Below, in pieces: positions 1 to 5,682 of a stretch of DNA of 5,682 nucleotides. Position 1 is the first letter of the stretch. Every line of letters starts with the position of its first letter. The stretch is from Acidobacteriota bacterium (GTDB lineage: Bacteria > Actinomycetota > Acidimicrobiia > Spongiisociales > UBA5794), in assembly GCA_004356175.1 (NCBI GenBank), contig SMXV01000100.1:1-5682 (forward strand), read 5' to 3'. Position numbers and translations under genes: made by a program. The notes under the pieces are model-generated. The model saw only the letters and a list, made by a program, of their open reading frames with translations, did no database searches and had not been told where the DNA came from.

Positions 1-916
1 CAAAGTCGCTTCCGTCTCCACCCAGCATCAAATAGCTGTTGCCGCTCCAGATTTGGACCGGACCATCCTCAAAGAATTTCAGACGGTTCTTCCAATGAGA
101 ATGATTATCTGGGATCAGATTTCCTTGCACCTTGGCATTGTAGGTCTGAAAATGGAGGCCGTGGTAGGTGTTGTTACCGCTGCCCTGCTGCCAAATCCGA
201 GCGCCGTGCTTCCCCGAGGCTATCCAATCCGTGCCATCGTTGTAGGCATCGAAGACGAGTTGGACATTCCCATGCCCGCCAACGTACATCTGCATGACTG
301 GGTGATCGTCGTTAGCAACAGTCCATTGGACGTGCGGTCCAGTGTTGCTTCCACCGGGGGCGTCGAAGGCAAGAACCGTAGTCGGGTTGCCGACGCCAGC
401 GTGCGGAACGGTTGTCGTGCCGATACCGATCTTTCCTCCGTCTAGGACGTAGACCGCGCTGTTCGCCAGCAGAGTGCCGGATGTGCCATCCCAGCGAGCG
501 ATGGCGTTGTCCGTAGAACTACCTGGACCGCTAACGTCTCCGCCGCCGCCTCCTCCAAGAGTGGCCGGGTCGATGAACACGAGGGCCGTGCCTCCAGGGT
601 TGCCTCCGACAACCCAGTTGGGCGTGACCGTCCCAGGCGTGTCGGTTAGACCGACCCAATCCGACGAGCCTCCGCCGGGGCCGCCAGCAGAAATCGGGAA
701 CGGTAGAAGCTCGACGCCTCGCGGTACTCCGTCAGGAGACTTACTCACTGCGTAGTACCGATCGGCGCTGTCGTCGTGCCACATATCGTATGCGGAGATC
801 GCAACGTCCGGCACGTTCGGTCCTTCGTGGAACCGACGCCTGCGGTAACGGTCTAGCTTTTCACGCTTGCCGAATCCACGATCACGAGATGCGTAACCTT
901 CGTCATACAGAGGCAT
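1..916 (-). CDS. Tail fibre / receptor-binding protein, N-terminal 305 residues (3' end outside window)
   Basis: Reading the minus strand from ATG at 916, the frame stays open for 305 codons to the window edge, so the C-terminus is missing. Residues 1-80 are charged, with an arginine-rich stretch at about 11-30, and probably form the virion anchor. A glycine-rich linker and a segment containing DWVGLTDTPG (from residue 86) resemble the short repeat units found in many phage fibres. After six consecutive glycines (121-126) comes SGPGSSTDNAIARWDGTSG (129-147), then GGKIGIGTT, both recurrent in phage fibres and tail spikes. From about residue 185, the segment containing GPHVQWT and LVFDAYNDGTDW resembles a beta-rich domain seen in other phage fibre and structural proteins. 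The start overlaps the nozzle stop (TAATG) and has a strong AGGAGG eight bases upstream. The likely role is host recognition at the tail tip; the receptor cannot be inferred. The fibre class is well supported by motifs, the exact role is inferred. Confidence 0.88.
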   Translation of the reverse strand, partial: MPLYDEGYASRDRGFGKREKLDRYRRRRFHEGPNVPDVAISAYDMWHDDSADRYYAVSKSPDGVPRGVELLPFPISAGGPGGGSSDWVGLTDTPGTVTPNWVVGGNPGGTALVFIDPATLGGGGGGDVSGPGSSTDNAIARWDGTSGTLLANSAVYVLDGGKIGIGTTTVPHAGVGNPTTVLAFDAPGGSNTGPHVQWTVANDDHPVMQMYVGGHGNVQLVFDAYNDGTDWIASGKHGARIWQQGSGNNTYHGLHFQTYNAKVQGNLIPDNHSHWKNRLKFFEDGPVQIWSGNSYLMLGGDGSDF

Positions 917-2793
917 TACGGACGCCTCCTCGGAGACTCTTGGAAGTACAGGTCAATCCTGGGAATCGTGACCTGGTTCAAGCCGATAGTTTCTTCCACT
1001 ATGAACGAGAGGTAGTCGCCGACCTTACCGACACGGAAGCGGTTGCTCAGTCTTGACTCACCACCCATGATCGACTGGTCTAGAAAGAACGTATCGTCTA
1101 GGACATCCCCTGATGCCAACAGGGAAACCTGAGATGTCTGAGTGGCACGTTGAACGTCCAAGAACCACGACACCTGTAGAGTGATGGCAGCCACCACATC
1201 CCAGAAGACATCGACGTAACGAAATCTTTTCTGCTGGGCCATGTTGAAGTCGAGAGGGTTGGCCTCAGCCTTGGGCTTGAGCACAGATCCATTGGCGTTG
1301 TTGCCAGAGAACGCAGTGATCAGAGACCCGTCGACTTGACCGATCAGGAGATTCTTTGTCGCTCTGTCCTGCGGGTTGGCCGGAACCTGGACCGGGTACG
1401 CTCCGCCGTACTCAATGCGCCACCAAGCCCTGCGTGCCCTATCGAAGATCAGCAAGGCGTCTGGACTCGTCCCGTTAAAAGTTAGACCGCAGACGACGTA
1501 GTCGTTGTCCAGGTGGTACGAGATCCACGACGAGTCCCAGTCGATAACATCATCGAAGATCGCTTCGACGGAGGCCCCCGAGAGCGTTGATCTATCCGCA
1601 TTACCAGGCTCGACCGGATCTCCCAGATCCAAGAAGCCTTCTCTTTGAGTCGCAACATAGACTGAGCTACCGTCGAACCAGGCAGCACCGTCCTGTAGCG
1701 ACTGGACAGAGAAGCGGTCGTGAGCGCCCGGAAGTTCCATAGACTCAACGTCGTGCGCGCCGCCGCCGATATGGCGTACAAACTGGGCCTCGTTGGGATT
1801 GAATACAACCAGGCCCCCTCTCACCTTGAGCATCGCCGACACGACCTCTTCGATCTCGTCGGTAAAGGCCAACGCTTCAACTCGCCACGGCTGGCCGGGG
1901 TACGTCCAACGAACGCGAGTCGGTCTAGCCGTCCCCTCCTCGATGATCCCGGCGAAGTAGATGCGATCCCCGAGGACTTCGCACATCGTAAATTGCAAGT
2001 CCGAGATAGACGTGATCGTCGGCGCTTCGATGAGCGACAGCACTGTGTCGTCCGTCGAGTCCGCGTAAGTCGAAACAGAACTTGAAACGTCTACTAGGAA
2101 CCTGAACGTCGCTCCTCCGTCCGTCGTGCGGTAGATCGAGATCAGGTCTACGCCCTGCGTGGTCTTAGACGTGAGGGGCACGTCCACTTGCAGGCTGTTA
2201 GAGAACACTCCCGTCGTCACGGACAAGGGGCTTGCCGGAGACAGGAACCCGTCGCTCGAACGCTTGTAGAAGTACAGATAGCGATAGCCAACCGCGGCAG
2301 AGAACGAGCCGGACCCGGAGTCTGTCGGTGCTGCGATCGTAGCGGCCTCGATGATGAACCAATCGTTGAATGTCGTGCCGTCGTAGACGCTTGGCGTGTC
2401 TACGCCGTTGACGAGAAAGAGATCCTCTCGGTACTGCTTCGAGATCCACTTCTCGGTCGCGCTTAGACCAGTCTTCTTACTGATCCACACACCCGACAGG
2501 TTTCCCTGGTCAAAGAACTCACCGTTGGCTACGCCGACAAGATGCCGACCGTCGTCACGAAGCAGCCAGGAAAGTAGACGCCACTCGTTGCTGCCCGGCA
2601 CGGTGTTGTCGGTGTGTTCGACGTATCCAATGCCCTTGTTAGTGAGGATTCCTTCAGGCGAGTGGAAGTTGCGGGCGTCCTTGAAGAACAACCCGAACCC
2701 GTCTTGCGTCTGACGTATCGGCCTGGACGCCGCTTCGCCATTGGCCCCGATACCGAGGAACCGAGTGATCGGAATGCGTTGGATCTCTCGCAC
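916..2793 (-). CDS. Tail nozzle / tail-tube-B-like structural protein, 625 aa
   Basis: This is the largest gene in the window. The sequence is rich in beta strands, aromatic residues and WRIEYGG- or VYDGTTF-like blade motifs, consistent with the propeller-like nozzle (tail tubular protein B-type) proteins of short-tailed phages. Residues about 169-245 (starting GYRYLYFYKRSSDG, containing ISIYRTTDGG, ending YADSTDD) look like an inserted fibronectin-type beta-sandwich, common in this class. The last 90 residues (from KRFRYVDVFWDV to IPRIDLYF) resemble a C-terminal Ig-like domain. I chose GTG at 2793. It lies four bases after the preceding stop and has a purine-rich AAGAAGAAG seven bases upstream; no in-frame ATG follows until well inside the protein. 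The ATG at 2907 would lie inside the 69-residue gene in another frame and would add a basic, unrelated-looking extension. The family assignment rests on architecture and gene order after the adaptor, not on a catalytic motif. Confidence 0.8.
   Translation of the reverse strand: MREIQRIPITRFLGIGANGEAASRPIRQTQDGFGLFFKDARNFHSPEGILTNKGIGYVEHTDNTVPGSNEWRLLSWLLRDDGRHLVGVANGEFFDQGNLSGVWISKKTGLSATEKWISKQYREDLFLVNGVDTPSVYDGTTFNDWFIIEAATIAAPTDSGSGSFSAAVGYRYLYFYKRSSDGFLSPASPLSVTTGVFSNSLQVDVPLTSKTTQGVDLISIYRTTDGGATFRFLVDVSSSVSTYADSTDDTVLSLIEAPTITSISDLQFTMCEVLGDRIYFAGIIEEGTARPTRVRWTYPGQPWRVEALAFTDEIEEVVSAMLKVRGGLVVFNPNEAQFVRHIGGGAHDVESMELPGAHDRFSVQSLQDGAAWFDGSSVYVATQREGFLDLGDPVEPGNADRSTLSGASVEAIFDDVIDWDSSWISYHLDNDYVVCGLTFNGTSPDALLIFDRARRAWWRIEYGGAYPVQVPANPQDRATKNLLIGQVDGSLITAFSGNNANGSVLKPKAEANPLDFNMAQQKRFRYVDVFWDVVAAITLQVSWFLDVQRATQTSQVSLLASGDVLDDTFFLDQSIMGGESRLSNRFRVGKVGDYLSFIVEETIGLNQVTIPRIDLYFQESPRRRP
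925..930 (-). promoter_or_regulatory. Strong ribosome binding site of the fibre gene, inside the nozzle gene end
   Basis: AGGAGG on the minus strand is eight bases before the fibre ATG at 916 and lies within the last codons of the nozzle gene. It decides the fibre start and means the fibre need not depend fully on coupling through the TAATG overlap. Confidence 0.8.
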
Positions 2794-2797
2794 GGAC

Positions 2798-3007
2798 TCA
2801 CTTCTTCTTGAACGTGCGCGGTCGGGCTGCGATTTCGGCTGTCCGCGTGTTGGTGAAGCGATTCTCCTTGGCGGCCCTAGCCGCACTCTTTGATTTAATG
2901 AACGCACCTATCCTGTTAGCTTTGCGCTCGGCGACCTTGCTCTCTGCGGCTACGCCTTTCTGGATGCGTTTGATCCTGACCGATTGTGACGCTATCTCTT
3001 TAGCCAT
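2798..3007 (-). CDS. Small, strongly basic helical protein, 69 aa, function unknown
   Basis: I do not recognise this protein. It is 69 residues with 20 lysines or arginines against five glutamates and no aspartates, so it is highly positively charged, and it ends FKKK. Residues 1-50 are rich in alanine, lysine, glutamate and arginine with spaced isoleucines and valines, which predicts one long amphipathic helix. There is no cysteine, signal peptide or membrane segment. The ATG follows the adaptor stop by eight bases, and a Shine-Dalgarno GAGGTG overlaps that stop codon, so the start is well supported. Its stop is four bases before the nozzle GTG. The charge suggests contact with DNA or with an acidic surface of the connector, for example a DNA-binding virion component, but this is inference from composition and position only. 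Confidence 0.75.
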   Translation of the reverse strand: MAKEIASQSVRIKRIQKGVAAESKVAERKANRIGAFIKSKSAARAAKENRFTNTRTAEIAARPRTFKKK

Positions 3008-3011
3008 TAGT

Positions 3012-3017
3012 CACCTC
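3012..3017 (-). promoter_or_regulatory. Ribosome binding site of the 69-residue gene, overlapping the adaptor stop
   Basis: GAGGTG on the minus strand shares two bases with the adaptor TGA stop and lies four bases from the ATG at 3007. It supports the reality of this small gene and implies that a terminating ribosome could restart there. Confidence 0.65.
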
Positions 3018-3690
3018 ACACCGTCACATCAGGAGGAAGGATGTCGGGAACGGAACGCACAAGCTCCCCGCTCTCTTCACGCCAGATCATGTCTAGGAGT
3101 TGCTTCTCGAACTTGCGCCGGGCCAGGTTAGTCGCTCCGTCTTCGCGGTCGTCGTCCATCCTCATGATCTCTTCGACGCCGCTGATCAAGACGTGCTGCC
3201 AGTGACGGGGGATCGGAGGGACTGAGTCGTCGTTGATGTCGTCGCTGACGTACTTAGTGTAATCGTAGAGGATCTGAAACTCGCTGCTCGGAGTCGGCCA
3301 CCATTCGACGTTGCCGTCTCCGGTGTCGGCAAAGTACTGAGGGGTGCCGCTGCCCGCTCCTTGCCCTGCCTGGCAGTCCCGAATGAATCCCAGCGGGCGC
3401 TTGTAGATGGACCGGCGGCTAGATCCGACAATGACCATGATCTCTGTGTCTAACTGAAGCAGGTCGGCTTCGAGCGGAGACGAGGACACCCCAGACTCGG
3501 TCGTGACCACCGACGATGCGTGCAGCCACTTCCAGTCCCACCTGGCGACGATCTCGTTCAAGACCTGCTTGATCATCGTTCTTATGTGTGGCTTCTCGTC
3601 ATCGAACCTCTCCGCGAAGTACTCGACAATCTCTCCGTATGTCCAACCAGGAAGAAGCGGAGTGAGGTTGACGCTCAGTTGCTCGGGCAT
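3016..3690 (-). CDS. Head-tail adaptor (connector) protein, 224 aa
   Basis: This protein probably forms the ring that joins the portal to the nozzle. Residues 16-58 form predicted helices (YGEIVEYFAERF, then MIKQVLNEIVARWDWKWLH), the usual N-terminal helical part of podovirus adaptors. Residues about 118-148 carry a pattern typical of adaptor or tail-tube-A-like proteins: a tyrosine-phenylalanine pair, an acidic glycine turn, WWPTP, then a beta strand ending LYDYTKYV. It is followed by an acidic loop and IPRHWQHVLISGVEEIM (160-176), matching the family's 'proline-x-x-tryptophan/phenylalanine-histidine' helix. The C-terminal part is charged and helical, ending in a proline-rich tail. The ATG overlaps the previous stop by one base (TAATG) with no strong Shine-Dalgarno, so translation is probably coupled to the upstream gene. 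Length is normal for the class. The family call comes from recognisable pattern and from gene order before the nozzle. Confidence 0.8.
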   Translation of the reverse strand: MPEQLSVNLTPLLPGWTYGEIVEYFAERFDDEKPHIRTMIKQVLNEIVARWDWKWLHASSVVTTESGVSSSPLEADLLQLDTEIMVIVGSSRRSIYKRPLGFIRDCQAGQGAGSGTPQYFADTGDGNVEWWPTPSSEFQILYDYTKYVSDDINDDSVPPIPRHWQHVLISGVEEIMRMDDDREDGATNLARRKFEKQLLDMIWREESGELVRSVPDILPPDVTV

Positions 3691-4001
3691 TAGATCGGGT
3701 CCGTTCCGGTGACATCAATGTGCCGGTACCACCTCGTACCGAACCCAGCGCGAGTCACCTTGATTGCGATCTTAGACATAGACGGAAGGAAGAACACAAC
3801 GTCGCCGTTGGAGTCCGACAGGATCGGCTGCGTGAGGAGAGTCGCCATCGCGTTGTCCGACCATATCGACCTCTCCATACCAGGGTTGAAGCCTGCATCT
3901 TCGTTGCCTTCGGCAACCCCGGCGTCCTCGTCCCACACCGATACGCTTGCCTTGTTGACGGGACGACCGCCCGTCTCGATGTCGAGTGAAAATCTTGCCA
4001 T
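3690..4001 (-). CDS. Small beta-sandwich virion protein, 103 aa
   Basis: The 103-residue product starts MARFSLDIETGGRPVNKASV and reads as a compact beta-sandwich. The pattern is 'GRPV-x-x-ASVSVWDEDAG', a variable acidic loop, 'PILSDSNGDVVFFLP', then 'KIAIKVTRAGFGTRWYRHID'. The same order of elements (value strand, 'sD-x-x-G-x-v-x-F', then a strand ending in an aromatic-rich 'G-x-x-W') is known in domains of phage fibres and related virion proteins. Here the domain stands alone. It lies between the capsid and adaptor genes, so it may be a head-decoration, collar or head-fibre protein. I chose ATG 4001 because it overlaps the previous stop as TGATG and has GGGGA seven bases upstream. An in-frame start further upstream, near 4100, would read through the neighbouring gene in another frame and gives unconserved-looking sequence. 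The fold is inferred and the role is uncertain. Confidence 0.72.
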   Translation of the reverse strand: MARFSLDIETGGRPVNKASVSVWDEDAGVAEGNEDAGFNPGMERSIWSDNAMATLLTQPILSDSNGDVVFFLPSMSKIAIKVTRAGFGTRWYRHIDVTGTDPI

Positions 4002-4396
4002 CAGATGTTCCCCGTGCGGAACTGCGGGAACTCCTTGAGGAGTTTCCTGCACCGCTCCTTGACGTTCAGGTAGGGATGGAGCATCTGGTCTGCGTACCAA
4101 AGTTCCTCCGGTATCGAACCGGCGAAGCGCATGGTCCCGCCGACGCTCAGGCCGAGGGTTCGTTGAGCGCCACCCGTGTTGCTTATCGTGCCGTTGTCCG
4201 TCAACGACTGGCGGATGGCCGCGACATCTTTAGCGTGCTCTCCACGCGGGTCGCATCGCTCCAAGATACCCTGAAGGATCTCTTCCGCCCTCCAACTCTT
4301 GCGCTTGTACTGAGACATCGGAATGTCTTCCTCTGGAGACGAGATGCGAAGATCCATTTCTAATGCTTGTTTTTCGATCCTCTGCTTTCTGTCCAT
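4001..4396 (-). CDS. Conserved-position unknown phage protein downstream of capsid, 131 aa
   Basis: I do not recognise this protein. It is 131 residues, mostly charged and probably helical at both ends. Residues 1-45 contain DRKQRIEKQALEMDL and KRKSWRAEEILQGILERC. The middle (65-92) is rich in glycine, serine and threonine. The C-terminal 35 residues include PEELWYADQMLHPYL and KERCRKLLKEFPQF. There are two cysteines, C48 and C116. No membrane segment or signal peptide is visible. I chose ATG 4396, which has GGGGA four bases upstream. An in-frame TTG at 4453 would add 19 residues translated from the GC-rich hairpin region. The gene ends in a TGATG overlap with the 103-residue gene. Its place between capsid and adaptor suggests a minor head, head-completion or capsid-associated protein, which is inference from position only. 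Confidence 0.78.
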   Translation of the reverse strand: MDRKQRIEKQALEMDLRISSPEEDIPMSQYKRKSWRAEEILQGILERCDPRGEHAKDVAAIRQSLTDNGTISNTGGAQRTLGLSVGGTMRFAGSIPEELWYADQMLHPYLNVKERCRKLLKEFPQFRTGNI

Positions 4397-4400
4397 GTCG

Positions 4401-4445
4401 TCCCCAAAAGTAGGGGAGGGCGCGGTAGTTAGTGCAACCCTCCCC
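4401..4445 (-). terminator. GC-rich inverted repeat after the capsid gene: possible attenuator or terminator
   Basis: On the minus strand GGGGAGGG (4445-4438) can pair perfectly with CCCTCCCC (4420-4413) across a 17-base loop. It is followed by TACTTTT, a short, imperfect T run. A second stem is possible: TCCCC (4417-4413) with GGGGA (4405-4401) across a 7-base loop. The two stems share 4413-4417, so they exclude each other. The second one covers the GGGGA that serves as ribosome binding site for the gene starting at 4396. The position, just past the capsid stop, fits a weak terminator or a translational control element that lowers expression of downstream minor proteins. The loop is longer and the T run shorter than in a textbook intrinsic terminator. 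Confidence 0.45.
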
Positions 4446-4461
4446 CCTAGCAAACCCCCAG

Positions 4462-5448
4462 CTAGATGGCGTTGTCCACAGTCTCGAACACGAAGTTGCC
4501 CTTCTCGGCGCGACCGGCGACGGTCAATTCCGAGTAGACGTGCTTCTTCATGTACGGGCCACCCTTGGCCAGGTCTTCGATCCTGGTCGGAGTGAGGAAC
4601 GGGATCTCCCAGCGCTGCGATTCGAGGATGTAGACATCCGTCGAGCTTCCGCTGCCGGTGGTAATCGGGATGAACCGATTAGCAACGATGCGGACCTCGC
4701 CGAAGTCGCCCTCGTAAACGTCGATCCGCTTGGCCAGCTTGCGCTCGCCCACGCCCATCGACCGCAGGTCTTGCTGGATGGGAGCGTCGGTGCCCGAGAT
4801 GGCGATGTCGGTCTTGGTGAAGCCCGAAAAACGACGCTTGATCTTGGCGCTACAGAACACCGTGTCGACCATGCCGCCTTCGTTCCAGCAAGCCTCCATC
4901 CCCGTGTTGAGGTCGTCCTCGGTGATCTTCGTGTCCGCAGTGGGCGTAGCCCCCGGCGCAACGCGATGATCCGGTGTCGACGCGGAGATGAACTGCTTGA
5001 TCGGTTTCATCAGGCGAGCGGCGGCGAGTCCACCGGCAACACCGACCTGCGAGGAGGAGAAGAAGGTCTTCTCGATGTCGCGTTTGTGCTCCTTCATCTT
5101 CTTGACGCCCTGGTAGGCGAGTTCCGATTTCACACCCGCCTCGTCTACGGCTTCCTTGGTCGCCGACACATGGAAGGTGTTGACGAAAGGCTGAGTGAAG
5201 TTGTTCCCGCGAACGCGGTCGAGCGACGTTGCAAGCGGGCTGTCCGTGCCTTCGACGTAGGTCTGAAGCACGGCTGGTTCGAGTTCGTCGGTCGGCCATT
5301 CGTGGTTGGTTGCGTGTGCCCTACCCTTCGAGATGGACGCGAAAAACGGGGTCTCGGTCGGCGAGATCATGGTGATCACGTCGATCAAGTCTTCGCGTGC
5401 CGCCTCGAAGATGTCGTAAGTTGTTGCAGTTCCTTCTGGTGTCGGCAT
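4462..5448 (-). CDS. Major capsid protein, SU10-like (DUF5309-type, HK97 fold), 328 aa
   Basis: This protein forms the icosahedral shell. The N-terminus carries the signature of SU10-type capsid proteins: AAREDLIDVITMISPTETPF (16-35), then SISKGRA and HEWPTDEL (49-56), a region that in this family precedes the core HK97 fold. Typical later elements follow: VSATKEAVDEAGVKSELAYQ and a helix with KMKEHKRDIEKTFFSS (the long spine-like helix region), a segment with ITEDDLNTGMEACWNEGG, and C-terminal strands with VYEGDFGEVRIVANRFIP and ETVDNAI. Length (328) is normal for the family, and there is no obvious protease-cleaved prohead domain. The ATG has GGAGGG eight bases upstream (5462-5457). The gene follows an unidentified partial gene by 26 bases. 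Codon structure leaves the opposite strand open for about 400 codons, which I regard as a shadow. Confidence 0.92.
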   Translation of the reverse strand: MPTPEGTATTYDIFEAAREDLIDVITMISPTETPFFASISKGRAHATNHEWPTDELEPAVLQTYVEGTDSPLATSLDRVRGNNFTQPFVNTFHVSATKEAVDEAGVKSELAYQGVKKMKEHKRDIEKTFFSSSQVGVAGGLAAARLMKPIKQFISASTPDHRVAPGATPTADTKITEDDLNTGMEACWNEGGMVDTVFCSAKIKRRFSGFTKTDIAISGTDAPIQQDLRSMGVGERKLAKRIDVYEGDFGEVRIVANRFIPITTGSGSSTDVYILESQRWEIPFLTPTRIEDLAKGGPYMKKHVYSELTVAGRAEKGNFVFETVDNAI

Positions 5449-5456
5449 TTTACCGA

Positions 5457-5462
5457 CCCTCC
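5457..5462 (-). promoter_or_regulatory. Ribosome binding site of the capsid gene
   Basis: GGAGGG on the minus strand lies eight bases before the ATG at 5448. It is among the best Shine-Dalgarno matches in the window, as expected for the most abundant virion protein. Confidence 0.8.
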
Positions 5463-5474
5463 AACGGGCTGGGG

Positions 5475-5682
5475 TTACAGGAGATCTTCGAGAACTCCGC
5501 CCCAGTCCCTCTCATTGTCCGAGTTGAGCGCACGTTCGAGCGTGGCCTGGTTGACCCTGCTCTTCTTGCGCCCACCACGGGCGTTGCGGTTGACCCGGCT
5601 AGATCGGCCATCGTCTAGAGTGCCTCCGCGCCGGGCTTGAGCTTTTGAAACTTCGAGCTTCGCAAGATCCAACAGATCAGAG
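5475..5682 (-). CDS. C-terminal fragment of an unidentified protein upstream of capsid (possible scaffold)
   Basis: The frame is open from the right edge of the window (the last full codons read S-D-L-L-D-L) to TAA at 5475-5477, leaving 68 codons of the 3' end. The gene therefore starts outside the window, and the in-window TTG at 5672 is not a convincing start. The visible part has a basic, glycine- and arginine-rich middle (around NRNARGGRKKSR) and then a short helix ending in an acidic, hydrophobic tail, ERDWGGVLEDLL. I do not recognise the family. In many tailed phages the gene just before the capsid encodes the scaffold, whose basic C-terminal helical part binds capsid subunits. That is a position-based guess and the fragment is too short to decide. 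Confidence 0.65.
   Translation of the reverse strand, partial: SDLLDLAKLEVSKAQARRGGTLDDGRSSRVNRNARGGRKKSRVNQATLERALNSDNERDWGGVLEDLL

Noticed and set aside
53..445. Plus-strand open frame of 130 codons
   Set aside because: It lies opposite the fibre gene, which has clear fibre motifs on the minus strand, and its product matches nothing recognisable.
1720..2085. Plus-strand open frame of 121 codons, and several others opposite or out of frame with the nozzle gene
   Set aside because: They overlap the long nozzle coding sequence and show arginine-rich shadow composition without supporting ribosome binding sites.
2794..2907. Upstream extension of the nozzle gene to ATG 2907
   Set aside because: It would overlap nearly half of the well-supported 69-residue gene in another frame and encode an atypical arginine- and proline-rich segment.
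4397..4453. Extension of the 131-residue protein to TTG 4453
   Set aside because: The extra 19 codons are read from the GC-rich inverted-repeat region, and the ATG at 4396 has its own plausible binding site.
4438..4459. Possible G-quadruplex on the minus strand after the capsid stop (runs of five, six and three G)
   Set aside because: Only three separate runs are present, so a stable three-layer quadruplex is not possible without splitting a run. The hairpin reading explains the region better.
4432..5640. A 402-codon open frame on the plus strand opposite the capsid gene
   Set aside because: It is antisense to a confidently identified capsid gene, spans past both its ends, and its product is a low-complexity mix of valine, leucine, arginine and aspartate with no recognisable domain. 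Codon bias of the capsid gene explains the absence of stops.
1..5682. Search for tRNA genes, CRISPR repeats, insertion sequences, attachment sites or anti-defence genes
   Set aside because: No cloverleaf-like, repeat-spacer or transposase signals were visible by eye, and the sequence is almost fully occupied by virion structural genes.

Overview
The window is a fragment of the late structural region of a tailed bacteriophage (Caudoviricetes), or of a prophage or metagenomic viral contig. All real genes lie on the minus strand, so the region is transcribed from high to low coordinates. Coding is almost continuous: the longest non-coding stretch is 65 bases. There are no tRNA, rRNA, CRISPR or insertion-sequence features. 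The protein set suggests a short-tailed (podovirus-like) virion of the general SU10 type: an SU10-like (DUF5309-type) major capsid protein, a head-tail adaptor, a nozzle or tail-tube-B-like protein and a fibre. The host cannot be named from this sequence. The DNA is moderately GC-rich and nothing marks a specific bacterial group.

Layout in transcription order: (1) 5682-5475, the C-terminal end of an unidentified gene that begins outside the window. (2) 5448-4462, the major capsid protein. (3) A 65-base GC-rich gap with an 8-bp inverted repeat and a second, competing hairpin over the next ribosome binding site. (4) 4396-4001, a 131-residue protein of unknown function. (5) 4001-3690, a 103-residue predicted beta-sandwich structural protein. 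(6) 3690-3016, the head-tail adaptor. (7) 3007-2798, a very basic 69-residue protein. (8) 2793-916, a 625-residue nozzle-like protein with a GTG start. (9) 916-1, the N-terminal 305 residues of a tail fibre or receptor-binding protein that runs off the left end with no stop codon.

The genes read as one assembly line: shell, connector pieces, adaptor, nozzle, then fibre. Several are translationally coupled. Three junctions (4001, 3690, 916) overlap by one base as TGATG or TAATG, and two others (3007, 2793) are separated by only a few bases. The main interruption is just after the capsid gene, where the hairpins could reduce expression of the minor proteins relative to the highly expressed capsid.

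I see a coherent but fairly standard phage morphogenesis cassette, not a clearly new biological system. The parts least explained by known families are the 131-residue protein, the basic 69-residue protein and the structured gap after the capsid gene.
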